From the NCBI GenBank assembly GCA_003971905.1, contig RSEE01000071.1:186001-250000 (forward strand): DNA of 64,000 nt, given 5' to 3'. The position numbers and the translations under genes were made by a program. The first letter of the stretch is position 1, and every line of letters begins with the position of its first letter. The notes beneath the pieces were generated by a model that was not told where the DNA came from, searched no databases, and worked only from the letters and a program-made list of their open reading frames with translations. Of the stretch, positions 35,869 to 47,300 are shown piece by piece. This DNA is from Moniliella sp. 'wahieum' (Eukaryota; Basidiomycota; Moniliellomycetes; Moniliellales; Moniliellaceae).

Positions 35869-37349
35869 CTACTTGCGCTCCATGTGGCCCTGGACCCAGC
35901 GGTACGCCGGCCCAGAGCCGCGGGCAAAGGTCTGGTAATCTAATTTCCCCACAGAAACGGCGGGGAGGGTGGGTTAGCACTCGGCACCGCTTAGTAGCCG
36001 CTTGGTTCCCTGGGGCCACCGACCGGTCCCAGCAGAGGGCAAGACACACGAGGCAAGCGCAAGAGCAAGAACAAGAACAAGAACAAGAAAACGAACGTAC
36101 TAGCAGCGCCGGTGGCCTTGTGCTCCAGCCAGCGAAACGTGAGGTTGATGCGGGGCGCGGTGCATGCCTTGCGGGGCGGCACAGCATGTTCCGCTTCGGC
36201 CTGTGTCCGACCTCGCATCAAGACCAGGTCGCCCTCGTTCAACGCCAAGCGCAACGGCGGCCAGCGATCGTGTGCACTGACCTTTGAGTCGGGCGACACG
36301 GTCGGTTTGGGCCGTTTGGACCGACACACAAAGTCCCTGCTGGCGCCGAGGGTGAGCGAGGCAATGTTCGGGTGCCGACCGAGGTAGGGTTCGTCGTCCG
36401 AATGGAATCCGATCCGTTGCTCGCCCGTTGGGTACAGGTTGCACAGCACTGAGTTGTAGCGTGCGCCCGTAGCTGCCTGTGCCAAGGGCAGGAGCTGTGC
36501 GAGCATAGCCGGGAGCGGGGAAAAGACAGTGTGCGGCGAAGCACTCGTACCGCCCGGTACGGGCGGCAAGACGAACGCAGTAGTGTAACGGGGAGTGACG
36601 ATGTGCACGCCGGTCGAAGGCCGAGTATACTCGACCTGGTACCAGTCCATCTCGTGCAAGAGAAATCGCTTGAGGTGGGTTCGCGATGACCCACTGAGCC
36701 AGCCTGGGAAATAGAGCAGATCCAGCGCGCCCCCTGCCCGAGTGAGGGGAATGGGCTCAGCGCGCCCGGCGGCGCCTAGCAAGCCTACCAAAGGATGCGA
36801 GGGCCCGGCCTTAGGTTCCAACGGCAAAGCTGCCCCGGCCCTCCAGCGCGGTGCAAGCGTCATGGCGCTGACAGTCTCGGGGGGCTCCTTCGTCTCCTTG
36901 GCGGGCGCGGCATCGGAAGATGCAGTCGATGGGGGTTCGGGTTCGGGTTTGCGTTTAGGTTCGGGTTCTGATTCGGATCGGGGTTCGCCTTTGCATTCGG
37001 GGTTGGGTGGAGGCGAGGACGAGGGGGGTGGAGAACAAGTGCGTTTGTGAGATGAGGGTGAGGTAGATGAGAAACACGTTTGCTTGCAAGGCAAGGGCGA
37101 GGTAGATGAGGAGCACGTTTGCTTGCCAGGCAAGGGCGAGGTAGATGAAGACCCAGTGCGCTTGCAAGGCGAAGGCGAGGCGGATGGGGAACGGAACCGT
37201 TTGCGGGGCCGGGGGGGGTGGGTGAGGCTGAGCTGGATGGCCTGGGCAATCTGTTGGGACTCGGACAAGCGGGCCAGGCTGGCTTCACGGCGGGAGAGCT
37301 CAAGGGCCAGTTGGATCTGGGCCTCTTCCTCCGCGTCGGCGTCAGCCAT
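35869..37349 (-). CDS. AlkB-type Fe(II)/2-oxoglutarate dioxygenase with N-terminal UIMs (ALKBH2/3-like)
   Basis: Probable direct-reversal repair enzyme that removes alkyl groups from bases. The N-terminus has two ubiquitin-interacting-motif-like helices (EEEAQIQLALELSRREA and SQQIAQAIQLSLTH). A tandem repeat region follows, then the catalytic core: LLYFPGWLSG, MDWYQVEYTRPSTGVHIVTP, SVLCNLYPTGEQRIGFHSDD (iron ligands H and D), the distal H in AEHAVPP and the 2OG-binding Arg in PRINLTFRWLEHK. The last step is spliced: a 161-nt intron (35940-36100, GTACGT to TTAG) joins a 24-codon exon ending RWVQGHMERK. Exon lengths (1249 + 71) give exactly 440 codons, making this one of the few genes in the window without a frameshift. 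Confidence 0.85.
37045..37185 (-). repeat. In-frame 48-bp tandem repeat in the AlkB-like gene
   Basis: About three to four copies of a 16-residue unit (STSPLPCKQTCFS-like) are encoded between the UIM helices and the dioxygenase core. The unit is rich in Ser, Thr, Cys and Lys. Copy number is likely variable. Confidence 0.75.
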
Positions 37350-38418
37350 GGTGGGAGGGGGAGGATAGGGGGGAATGCGGAGGATAGGGGGGATGGAGGG
37401 GTGGTACAAGTTCCCGCGCCCCGAAAACGTTTGCAAAAGCAAGCCAAAGCCACCGCGATCGGGTGGCGACTAGCTAATTAAAACCGGTTACGCGGTCAAC
37501 TGTTAATACGCGGGTTACGCGAGGTACGCGGGTTACGCGAGTTAGGCGTTCCGATGAACCAACAACGATTTAGTCAAGCCTCCCCGCGAACCAGGGCGCC
37601 AGTGTGGGGAGACACTGCCACCCGGGTTGAATTCGGGGGTAGGCCTTAGGTGGTAGCGAGGCCAGGCAAGCGTATGGTATGCGGATGCGAATGCAGATGC
37701 GGACATGTCAGGGAACCAATCGACAGCCACGCGACACAGGGCCATGGCACGTACTTACGGACGGGCAAGTCGACTTGGCGAGGAAGCGCCTGGGGGCGGT
37801 GCGCTGGCGACTCTTGACTAGCGGACTCTCGACTGGCGACTAGCGAGTGGGGATATAGGCAGGCGGTCGCGCGGGTAGCCACAACCGTCATCGACCCGCA
37901 GCGAGCGGACTGGGCTTCTTTTCCGCGCCGTCCCAGAAGGGAGGTCGGAGGGAGAGGCAATACGTGTATGCATAAGCATTGGGATGCAATTCGCTCACTT
38001 GAGCTTGCAGCAGGACGATGGGACGGCCACTTGCGCCCGCCCGGGCGTGGGCAAGGTGCGTGGAACGTGGAACGTAGAGCGTGGGTGCTCAGGGGCTACT
38101 AGTGGAATCTACCGGCCCTCCATCGACGTCGACGTTCCTGGACACAACATGCATGATACATGCAACAGGGCATGGCTGGTACAGGTACGGGTGCAGATCC
38201 TACATCTAAATGAAATGGATGAACAAGGGGATGGAAGATGAGGCAAAAAGTTATTGGCGTGCGGTTAGGAGAGCTTGTAGCTACATCTACGGTATGGCAA
38301 GCAACCCATCCACATAGCGTCTCCTGCTCCTCCTGCTCCTTTTCATCCTCCTGGTGCGTTTCCCCCTCCTTTTCCAGTTCCTGTTTCGCGTGCGTTGACT
38401 TCCGCTTGGACCGAACCA
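37350..38418. other. Intergenic region upstream of the AlkB-like gene
   Basis: About 1.1 kb between the AlkB-like start and the LIM-protein stop. It includes TACGCGGGTTACGCGAGGTACGCG-type repeats at 37495-37545 and a GACTAGCGGACTCTCGACTGGCGACTAGCG stretch near 37810. A minus-strand open frame at 38099-38419 (Glu/Lys-rich start) could be a further exon of the LIM gene but lacks support. No other gene seen. Confidence 0.45.
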
Positions 38419-40024
38419 CTAGACACGGCGGTACTCACGCGCAGGCAAGGACATACCGACCTTAGTTCCGCGCGGGCCAAAGTACTTGGCAAAGCAATGT
38501 GCGCACCAAACGTTACAGAACCGCGTGTGGGCATGTAAGTCCTGTTCGCTCCACCCCAACGTGGTCAAGGTACGTTGAGCGTCAGCCGGGCCGGTAACCA
38601 CCTTACCCGGGTCCAACGTCGATCCACATCCATCGCACTTGAGACACGCGGTGCCACTTGTGCGACGCCGCATACACATGTTCTGCATGGTACACTGCGC
38701 GACCGCACCGAGCGCACAAGGGTGTTCCACTGGTCGCTTGTGCCGCTGCTTGTGCCACATGCGCCCCGCGGCCTACCACGCCTACGCCCGCAAACGTCGC
38801 ACGTGGCGAAGCGGAGGCAAGCGGAACAGATCCTACTGTCGTGCTACTCGCCACCGTCGTCGCGCGTCGAAGCTGAGGTTGCCGTCGGCGTCGTCGACGT
38901 CGCAGCAGCACGACGGAGAGCCGCCGGGTCCATCCGGCGTGGCGGGGGTAACGCTCCTTTGGCTGGTACCGACCCGGCCGGGCGCGAGGGAAGCGTCGGT
39001 GCAGTAGGGGGACCAGACGCCTGCCGGTCCACCGTCTCGTCGTCCCACTTGGGCGCGCGCGGACGCGGGCGCAGTGAACGGAGCGGACGGGGAAGGGTCA
39101 GACGAGGAAGAAGAAGGACCAGGGACCCGGCCGCGCGTCCAGCCCGCACGCGCGCAATCACCTCGGCCGCACTAAGTTCTTGTTCGTCCGCCCGTGCGTC
39201 GGCGGGGGGGCGGGGAGGCGGGACGCTGAGGCCCAGGAAGACGCAGGCGCAGGCGCCGGTGCAGGTGCAGGTGCAGGTGAAGACACAGGTGCAGGTGCAG
39301 GCTTGGGTGCGGTAGCGGGCTTGGCGGGGCGCGGGGGCAAGCTCGGGGTGAGGGTGGGAGGGGGCCGAGTGGGGGTCGTGTCCAGGTCCGGTTCAGGAAC
39401 AAGGGGGCAGAAGGCGAGGGGAGGGCTTGATCGTGATCCGGAGCATGAGCTTGGGCCTGGGCCTGGGCCTGGGCCTGCTCAGCTTGTTGCTGAGAACGAG
39501 AGATGATACGGGGCATGGTGCCTGCGGCAATCACATCGTCAATCGAAGCGACGGTACCCGTTTCGCCTGCCGTGGCAAACGCGGGGCGGGGGGGCGGGCG
39601 AGGGGGCGTATGCGGGCCGGACGCCCCGACGGCCGAGGCGATGCGTTGCTTGGCCAAGGACAGGGACGCCATGGTCCGCCAGGGGGGCGCCGGTCACGTC
39701 GGGCAGGTGGTCGGGGTGGGCGCGCGGGGGCGAGCGGGCGGAGTGGGTGTGTACGGGCGGGGGGGGCAGCTTGGGCCGCAAAGGGACGGCAGTGGCAAAG
39801 TGGCCGAGGCCAGTGCCGAGGTGGGCGCGGTGGCAGTGCGCGCACAGCAGCTGGCCGTCGTGCTCAGCGAGCAGCGTGCTGTCCAGGCGGCGGCGGCAGA
39901 GGGAGCACACGAGGCACGGCGCGTGGTACGCCACGCCGCCGGGACCAACGACCTTCTCGGCGGCAAAGACGGACTGGTTGCAGGTGGGGCACTTGGGCGC
40001 GGGCGGCGGCGGCTTCCAGGGCAT
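38419..40024 (-). CDS. Double LIM-domain protein
   Basis: Zinc-binding LIM domains act as protein-interaction modules, often in actin and polarity scaffolds. LIM1 is at the N-terminus: CPTCNQSVFAAEKVVGPGGV, then H-x2-C-x2-C-x2-C in AYHAPCLVCSLC and a final CAHC. LIM2 is at the C-terminus: CARCGRAVYHAEHV, KWHRV, then after a frame change CLKCDGCGSTLDPGKVV and CNVWCAHCFAKYFGPRG. Between them is an Ala/Pro/Gln linker of about 300 residues containing SLSLAKQRIASAVGASGPHT and a repeated Ala-Pro tract. Frames change in the linker (near 39670, 39170, 38900) and at about 38660 inside LIM2. The C-terminus after GPRGTKVG is uncertain: the frame stops at 38419, but a GTATGT donor at this point could start another intron. 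Confidence 0.75.
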
Positions 40025-40441
40025 GGCGGGGAGGCGGTTGAGGGTGGTGGGGAGGAGGCTGCGGATGGTGGGGAGCGCAGGCAAGGCGCGTCGGACGACA
40101 GCCAGCAAGCCAGGTGTCCTGGCGCCCTCGGGCTGAGTCAGGCGTGATCTCCCGCGCCCATCAGTGACGGGGGTCATGCATCACCATCACCCACCACGCT
40201 GCACGCAAGCCCGACAGGTGGCGGCAACCCTAACTTAGATCCGCGCCTCGCAGTTCTGGTGAGCATCGTCAGACAATCACTGTCACTATATCACTAGTCC
40301 TAGTCATCTAGTCATCGCAGTGCGCGCTCATTGACATTCCATTTCGCACGTTCGCATTTCCAAGTCCAACCATCTCTCCATCTCTCCATCCTCCAGCTCT
40401 GCCGCGTGCGTCGTCTTCCATCCCATTGCGATGCGCGCAGC

Positions 40442-41440
40442 TCACGAAAAGTCAAACGTGACGCCCGTGAGCTCCTCCGTGCGATCAAACAGCTGTGCCG
40501 CCGCGGCCTCGTCCAATCCATTGGGCGCGATCTTAGCTGGGCCCACTTGGCCCGCCAAGTCGAACCAGCCCTGCGGGCCCCAGTATGAGCCAGGTTCCAA
40601 GTCGGGCATGGTAGCGGCGTAGGTCTGGGGGAGGGCGCCCTGTTCGCTCGACTGAGCGAGCACCTTGGCCGCGAGGAGGACCAGGGTCGAATGGCGCGCG
40701 AGCTCAGTCAAGGACCATCCTGGGTGGGCGAGCACGACGAGCGGGGCGGGCAGGTGAGCTTGCGTGATCCGGCGAGCCAGTTCCCGTGCCCACAGTAGGT
40801 TGGCAAGCTTGCTTTGGGAGTAGGCCGCGCGGCCATTGTACGTCCGCTGTTTCCAGTCCAGATCGTCCAGCTGCAGTGGACCCGCTTGCTTGTGCACAAA
40901 CGACGCTACTGTCACCACCCGACTCGATGGCGTTTTCTTCAGCAGCGGGAACAGACTGCCAATCAGCGCGGCGTGCGCCAAATGGTTGATCCCAAATTGG
41001 GCTTCGTGGTCTGTGGGTAGAGGGAGGGGTGGAGGCAGGTGAGCAACCAGACAAGAGACGGATGAGGAAGCAAATAGGAGGGGGCAGGGGGGTACGCTAC
41101 GCACCCTGGACAGTACGATGCTGCTCGGCCAAGTTCATCACGCCAGCATTGGCGACGAGAATGTCGAGGTGAGTGTGTGTCGAGGCGAACTGAGCGGCAA
41201 ATGCCTTGACCTTATCGAGATCGTTGAGGTCCAAGACGGCGACAGAAGCCGATCCCGACGGCTTCGACGCGGCAATCTTATCGACGGCCGCTTGGCCGCG
41301 GTCTTGGTTGCGGCACGCTAGGACGACGGCCGCGCCGGCGTGGGCGAGGTTTAGGCGGTAGCATAGCCAAGACCCGTGTTGGCTCCAGTGACGAGAGCGA
41401 GCTTGCCAGCGAGCGAGGGGATGTCCTTGGTGAAGGGCAT
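40442..41440 (-). CDS. Short-chain dehydrogenase/reductase (retinol dehydrogenase/WWOX-like)
   Basis: NAD(P)-dependent oxidoreductase of unknown substrate. The cofactor motif TGANTGLG opens the Rossmann fold (KLALVTGANTGLGYATA), VANAGVMN marks the fourth strand, and the catalytic S (VTVASFVHK) and YSQSK complete the active site. The start gives MPFTKDIPSLAGK. One T missing at about 41365 creates a false TAA after GYATA; adding it gives ALNLAHAGAAVVLACRNQDR. A 94-nt intron (41011-41104, GTGCGT to CCACAG) joins TVQ|D|HEAQFGINHLAH exactly. Corrected length is 301 residues, normal for the family. The C-terminal part includes AHPGWSLTELAR. Confidence 0.85.
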
Positions 41441-41884
41441 GTTGGTGCGGGTGCGGGTGGTGGCGGGCGGGGAGAAGATGTCGAGTACGGACGATGGCGC
41501 TATCGACATGGGACATGGGGACATGGGGCAGCGCGCACGGGGTCTGAGATTGGCGTGGCTGAGTGTGGCGCTATGCTGCCTACTCCATTGCCACCGGCAG
41601 GCGCATCCACACTGGCGCTGCGCCGCTGCCCCGCCCCAGGCGCAGGGGGGCAGTGCGGCCGGACGTAAGCGCGCGCACGCCCCTGCTGCCCAGCTGCCCA
41701 GGCTGGCCCCAGTTCGTCCACAGGGTTGCGTCCGTGGGCGAAACCCAGCACCGATGGGTCGAAGCAACCGAGCGGGGAGAGGGGTGGGCTGCTGGGACTC
41801 AGGACGCAGACTTCCATCCATCCATCGCCAACGTCCCACATCCAACGTCCGTTCCTTCCCACCAAAACTGCAGTGCCCCCGGGT

Positions 41885-41939
41885 GAACGTTGGAACGTTG
41901 GAACGTTGGAACGTTGGAACGTTAAACGTTAAACGTTGG
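41885..41939. repeat. GGAACGTT octamer repeat
   Basis: Five near-perfect GAACGTTG units followed by two GTTAAAC variants. The unit contains the palindrome AACGTT. It lies about 450 bp upstream of the SDR start. Confidence 0.85.
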
Positions 41940-42735
41940 TCGAGGGTTGCTTGATGGAACTGGCACACGTCATGCATCATGATCGAATCTGGCTCCCTAC
42001 AAAAAGCTCGACGCCTGGTGCAATTAACAACGGTATGGAGGCCTGACCCAACGCACTACGCGCTGTGCCCAACGCACAACGCACAAGGCAGGATAGGGGA
42101 TAATCGATGGGGGATGCAGAATGAGGCCTGAGGGATGGAAGCGTTATAGGAGAGAAAACGAGCGACAGATAGCAAGAGAAGAGCGAAGCGAGGGTTAGAG
42201 GAGGGGAGAGGGGAGGGAAGGTGAAGTGGAGAAAATAGAGAGCGTTCGAGCAGGGTTTGGGCTTGGACTTGGGAGTGTAGATTGGAATTGGGGATAGGGA
42301 GTGTAGATCGGATCCATGACAAATTGCAACGGATGACATGGCATGACATGACATGCGACACGACACATGCGACATGAGCCTGACACGCCAAGACCAGGAC
42401 CAGGATCAGGACCAGGACCGAGACCGAGACAGACAGACAGATAGATGAGAATGCGAATGCAAAGGAGAAGGAGAAGGACAAGGACACTGCACCCAAGAAG
42501 AAGGAAAAAGGAAAAAGGGAAAAGAGAAATGGGAAAAATGAGAAAGAACACAGGGCCCCCCACTGGGCGAGACAGCACCGCACCGTACCGCAAGACCGCT
42601 CCCAGCGGAGCCAGACGCAGCAGACGGTTACTGCGGTGTGTGTGGGGGAGCGGAGAGAAGAGAGGAGAGAGAGGAGAAAAGGGAGAAGGGAAAGCAAGCA
42701 AAGCAGGGAGGGCGGGAAGTACGAGAGGGCAGGTC

Positions 42736-42790
42736 CAAGTACCCCCGTACCCAAGTACCCCCGTACCCAAGTACCCCAGTACCTCAGTAC
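42736..42790. repeat. Tandem (C)AAGTACCCCCGTACC repeat
   Basis: Units of AAGTACCCCCGTACCC occur in tandem, ending in diverged AAGTACCCCAGTACCTCAGTAC. It lies just downstream of the SYP1 stop. Confidence 0.8.
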
Positions 42791-42954
42791 GTAGCCACCT
42801 GAACGAGACCTGCGTGCCGGGCACCTACATTTCGACACCTTGCATCGCGTCCTTACTTGGCTTGGATCATGCTAGGCCGTTGCGAAACCAGAAGGAATTG
42901 ACGAGGACTCAGCCAGGCTTACTTAGCCGCTCACATAGCCGCTCACGTAGCCGT

Positions 42955-45900
42955 TCACGCAGACTCAGCAACAGGCACAACAAAATACTTACCCGCGACG
43001 GTAGAGCGAATCTCTGGCCCCAGACCGGACCCCGGACCCAACCCCAGCCCATCAGCGCGCACACGAAGCGGGAAAATGTGCATCCCGGTACGGCCCAACG
43101 GACGAGGATCGGGTGCGGCTGCACACTGCCCTGGGTCAGGAAACGCGCTAAGATTTTTCCTTCGTCCGTTGTGCCCGAGCCTGAGCCCAACCCCGAGCCT
43201 GAGAGGGAGCCTGAGAACGAGGAGTCAGCCGAAGCTGACGCCGACGCCGAAGCTGAAGCTGAAGCTGACGCGGCCGAGGTAGACGAAGCGAGGGAGATGG
43301 GTGCGGGGAGACCCCATCGAATGGTGCTACTTCCCGCGTCCCACAGTCCCGTGGGCTTGGACAGGGCGGAAGTGACGCGTCCCTGGAGGGGTGCGGCAAA
43401 CTCGATGTGGTGCAAGGTAGCTGAACGAGGCAAGGAGCAAGAACGGTTCGGTGCGTAGCTCAAGACCATACTGAGTTTATCTTTCTCCTGTTCTGCGCGC
43501 CACTGGACCTGCACGTCGAGCGGGAGGTAAGTCCGAGCATCAGCGTGCAGCGCGACTTGGTACTTGAATAGTGCGAGGGGGGTGTGAGTATCCTGTGCGT
43601 GCCGCACAGCAAGTAGATCTAAGAGGTAAGTACCGTCCTCAGCTGAGCTGGATGAGCGCGAGAGGAAAGAAGGATTAGGTGCACCACGGTCCAAGTAAGC
43701 CAAACCGTCCAGGTGAAGCGGGATGTACCGTTTTTCCTCCCCCGGCGGGAGCACAATCGGTTCCGAGCCAACTAGACTCACCTCGCCCGTGACGGCAATA
43801 CGTTGGACCGTAGGCCCAGCGAGCATGACGTTGACTGTTTCCGTAATGCTCGGACGGAGGCCACGTAGCTGTGTCTGGACCTGGACCTGAGGCGCCGGCG
43901 CCGGTACCGGGACCGACTTGGGCACTGGCGCTGGCGCCGCAACAGGCATAGGCACCGGAACAGGCACCGACACGGAAGAAGCGGAAGGACCAAAAGGTGG
44001 GGTGGGCGGGAGTGCACGGTCGGGTTTAGGTGGCAGAGGTGCGTAGGCGACGGCCAATCCGGGGGAAGCTGAACGTGAGCCCGGAGTCCGAGCGCGGCGG
44101 GGGGGGAAAGTTTGGGTCGGGGGAGGGAGGTTGCCCAGTGCGGCTCGGAGTTCGTCGGCACTAGGTTCGTCAGGGCGCGAAGGTAAGGGTAAAGAAGGAG
44201 GAAGTGGGTGCGAGCTGACCAAGCTGTCACAGGCAAAACCAAGGTTCATGGCGTCAGAATGAGACCCCTGGGACTGGGAAACCCCTGGGAAACCCCTGAC
44301 TACCAACGAGGCAAGAGAAAAGGGAGCAAGCTAAGGAGGTGCGGGGGAATAGAATACGTACAGTTGTTCTTGGTCATCCGAATCGCTACCCAAGAGGGGC
44401 GACGGTGGGGCTTGCGAAGTAGCTTCAGGACGTTCCAACAGGTTACCAGTGGAAGTCCATCCGCGGTGTTGCGATCGCCAACGCAGCACTGCCGGCGCTT
44501 TACTCGGTACCCTTTTGACCTCTTCATCAAACACGGGTTGCGGTGGGGGTGGGGGTGGTGCAGGGCGGCGCTGCCCACCAGTCCCAGTCCCAGCTCCACG
44601 CCGACGCGCGGGACCCCCCACCTCGTCGTCCGAACTAAACGAAGAGCGGTTTTCGCGCGCTGCAAGCGCAACAGCCTGGGCTGGGGTCACCTTTCCCGCG
44701 CCATGGTAGGCAAGGTGATGGGTCTCGATCGGGCCAGTGCCTTGGGTACGGTAAATCTGGCGCAAGGTATCGTCCCACAAGACGGGATCGTCCGTGGCAT
44801 GTTGGGGCGAGGTAGGGCGAGAGGATGTTTTTGGACTTTCACTTCGCTTACCACGACGGCGACCGATGATGCTGCCCAAGGTAGTACTGCGTTTGAGCTG
44901 TGAGCCGGTGGTGGATCCGTGGGCGGTAGCTTCGGCCAAGCCAGTGGAAGAGGAAGGTGGAGGATCGCGTTGGCGGGTACTCTGTTTTCCCTTTCCGAAC
45001 CGGCTGAAGGCCGATTTGAGCGGGTTGTTGGGCCCCGTACTGACCAGCTCGCGCAAAGACGAGTTGGAACGCGTACGGTGCAACGGTTGTAGCGGGACAC
45101 TGGTCGTCGACCCCGCTTCGGCCTCGTGGGAAGGAGCCGAGGCAAATGTACCGGGAGAAGAGAGGGCTGTGTGCAAGGGCATACTACCGCCGCGCGTATG
45201 CGACGAAAAGTACCGTTCCTTCTCGCTCGGTGGCAGGGGCACCTGGACAGGTTGCGGCGCAGGCGCAGGCGCTGCAGGTGCAGCTGCAGCTGCGCTCGGC
45301 GCACGACCAGACCCGGGCGCAGGCACGGGACTCGAGTCGGTCAACTGGTACCCGCGGTGAGGATCGTCGAGAGAAGCGTGGGACGATCCCACGACGTGAG
45401 CACTACCAGCAGTAGTCGAGTAGCTTGGTGGGACATGGGCGTAAAGGTTCGTCGGCCAATTTGATCGAAACCGACCCTGCTCCCGGTTTGTGTCGGTTGG
45501 TGCCGCGCGAAACCGAGTCCACCCGTTTCACACCCGAGTTGGAGCGGCCCAGACCGTCGGCCGCCATGCCCGCGCGGCGGCGCGAACCTGAGCGCTCCAA
45601 GCCTTCGGTGCGAGACCGGGTGGAAGTAGTGTGGGTCAGGCCTGCGCTGCGGGGAGGGTGGCTGGCGATCTGGCTCGGCACACTGGTGTCACTGAAAGGG
45701 GAGGTGCGTAGAACAGGATCCGGGGTGGCGGTGCCACCGCCAGTGCGGGAGGTAGCCGCCGGGGCTGGGGCGGGCACTACGGGCCCACTCGGGGGCTCGG
45801 ACGCAGCGGCATGGTGGGCCAAGAGGGTGCGCAGGTCGGCTTCGGGATCAAACTTGGCCACCTCGTCGTGGGTGGCGAGGGAGATGGTACGCAAATGGCG

Positions 45901-46610
45901 AGCAACCGAGGCGGAGGCAGCTTGGTACGCGGTAGTAGCTTGCTGGAGAGCGCTCATGGCGGTGGCGTCGATGCGCTGGTAGGTCGTAGCGGCGGCACGG
46001 GAGGTGTCGGCGTAAGCGGCTCTTGCCTCTACGGCTGCGGCAGCCGACTGCTGGGCGCGGGTGCGCGCCAAGGAGGCGGCGCGGGAGGTGGGCGAGTCCT
46101 GCTGGGCTGCATCGGCTTTGCGCTGTTCACGCACGGCGGCGACGTCGGCCTGGGCCAGGGCCTTGCGGGCAGCGTGGAAGTGGTCGTCGGACGCACGCAG
46201 CGCAGGGGCCGCAGGCCAGGCGGCGCGGAGGGGCGACTCGCATTCGTGTGCGAGGGTGCGGTCGAGGGTGGTGTGCGCGGCGGCCGTCTCGGCGAGATCA
46301 AAGCCGAGGCGGGAGGCGATGGGCACAAACGACGGCGGCGCCAGGGCAGGGTCGGCAAGCGAGGGATAGCGGCGTGCAATCTTGGCGAGTGCAGCGGCGT
46401 AGGCGGCCTCGGCGGCGCGGCGTTCGGCAAAGAAGGCGGTGAGCTGTTCGAGGTAGGGGCGGATGGTGTGGGCGCGCTTCTGGAGCGCGAGCACCGCAGG
46501 CTCGGAGGGGGGAAGGGGAGGGGGCGGGTCGGCAGGTGCCGGGTGGGCAGCGTAGGGGGGAGGCTGAGGGGCGCACAGGCGAGCCCGTCGAGGGGCAGGG
46601 CCGTGGCCAT
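42955..46610 (-). CDS. F-BAR and mu-homology domain endocytic adaptor (Syp1/FCHO)
   Basis: Early endocytic protein that bends membrane and recruits cargo at cortical sites. The N-terminal F-BAR coiled-coil includes LALQKRAHTIRPYLEQLTAF, FAERRAAEAAYAAALAKIAR and ARHLRTISLATHDEVAKFDP. A long Ser/Pro-rich linker follows (FSRFGKGKQSTRQRDPPPSS). The C-terminal mu-homology domain starts at LRPSITETVNVMLAGPTVQR and includes LVGSEPIVLPPGEEKRYIPL and ILVRWAVPGCTFSRF; after a frame change near 43050 it ends STVAGKYFVVPVAESA with TGA at 42955. A 66-nt intron (44296-44361, GTACGT to TCAG) joins EQL to GFPGVSQSQG in phase. Frames also change near 46555 and 45435. The start at 46610 (MATALPLDGLACAPLS) is just before the F-BAR. 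Confidence 0.82.
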
Positions 46611-47300
46611 GGGTGGTGGGGATGGGGATGGGGATGGAGGTGGCGGTGGCGGTGGCGGTGGCGGTGGAGGTGGAGATGGAGATACCAATGGCAATGGCAA
46701 TTCCAATGGCAATTCCAATGGCTCTAGAGCGGAAGCAGCTGCAGCGGGCCAAGAAGACGCACGCAGCGGCGGGCTCAATTTCTTTGATCATCGATCCAGC
46801 ACTGAATATCGAGCGTCGATGGCTGACGCATAACCAGTGATCACCCGCATCACGCGATCACCGCAGCTGGGCCGCCACCGACTGGCGCAGTGCCTGTGTC
46901 TGCACAGGGCGCGTGCCGCGCCACCGCGCTGCCACGCTGGCCCTGCGCCCGCCGCCCGCCCGAGTGCGGTGTGGTGCCGCGCGGGGCGTGGCTGTGCCCC
47001 CGTGCGGGGCGCATGTTGTGTGCATGCACGATGGCCCGCCGGGCGCCACGCGTCACCCACGCCTCTGACCTCACCCGTCACCTGTCACGCCCCCCGACGA
47101 ACACCGCCACAGCAACCCACCCACCCACCCACGTGACCTCCGCGCTTTGTTGAACATTTTAGATTCCACACCCGCTTCCGCCCCGCGTGTCGGCCGTCGT
47201 GGCAGGTGGGCGAGCTGGGAGCGAGTGGGTTACTCTCTGCCCCTCCACCGCTCCACGCCTGCCCTGCCGCCTCTGCGCCCGCCCCCCCCCCGCCACCCCC
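46611..47300. promoter_or_regulatory. Shared upstream region of SYP1 and ERD2
   Basis: 690 bp between two divergent starts. It carries G-rich hexanucleotide repeats (GGGGATGGGGATGG, then GGTGGCGGTGGC, 46615-46690) and a GGCAATTCCAAT repeat (46690-46725), followed by a GC-rich stretch. Promoter role is inferred from gene orientation only. Confidence 0.4.

Larger units (their letters stand above)
41441..42954. other. Intergenic region with two short tandem-repeat tracts
   Basis: A 1.5-kb gap upstream of the SDR gene and downstream of SYP1. GAACGTTG is repeated at 41885-41939 (five close copies, then GTTAAACGTTAAACG). GTACCC(CC) units repeat at 42736-42790. ORFs across 42056-42838 on both strands are compositional (Leu/Ser/Phe) and have no family motif. 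No gene assigned. Confidence 0.5.

Noticed and set aside
44208..46833. Several plus-strand ORFs of 190-340 codons opposite SYP1
   Set aside because: They lack motifs and mirror the minus-strand F-BAR and mu-homology coding sequence.
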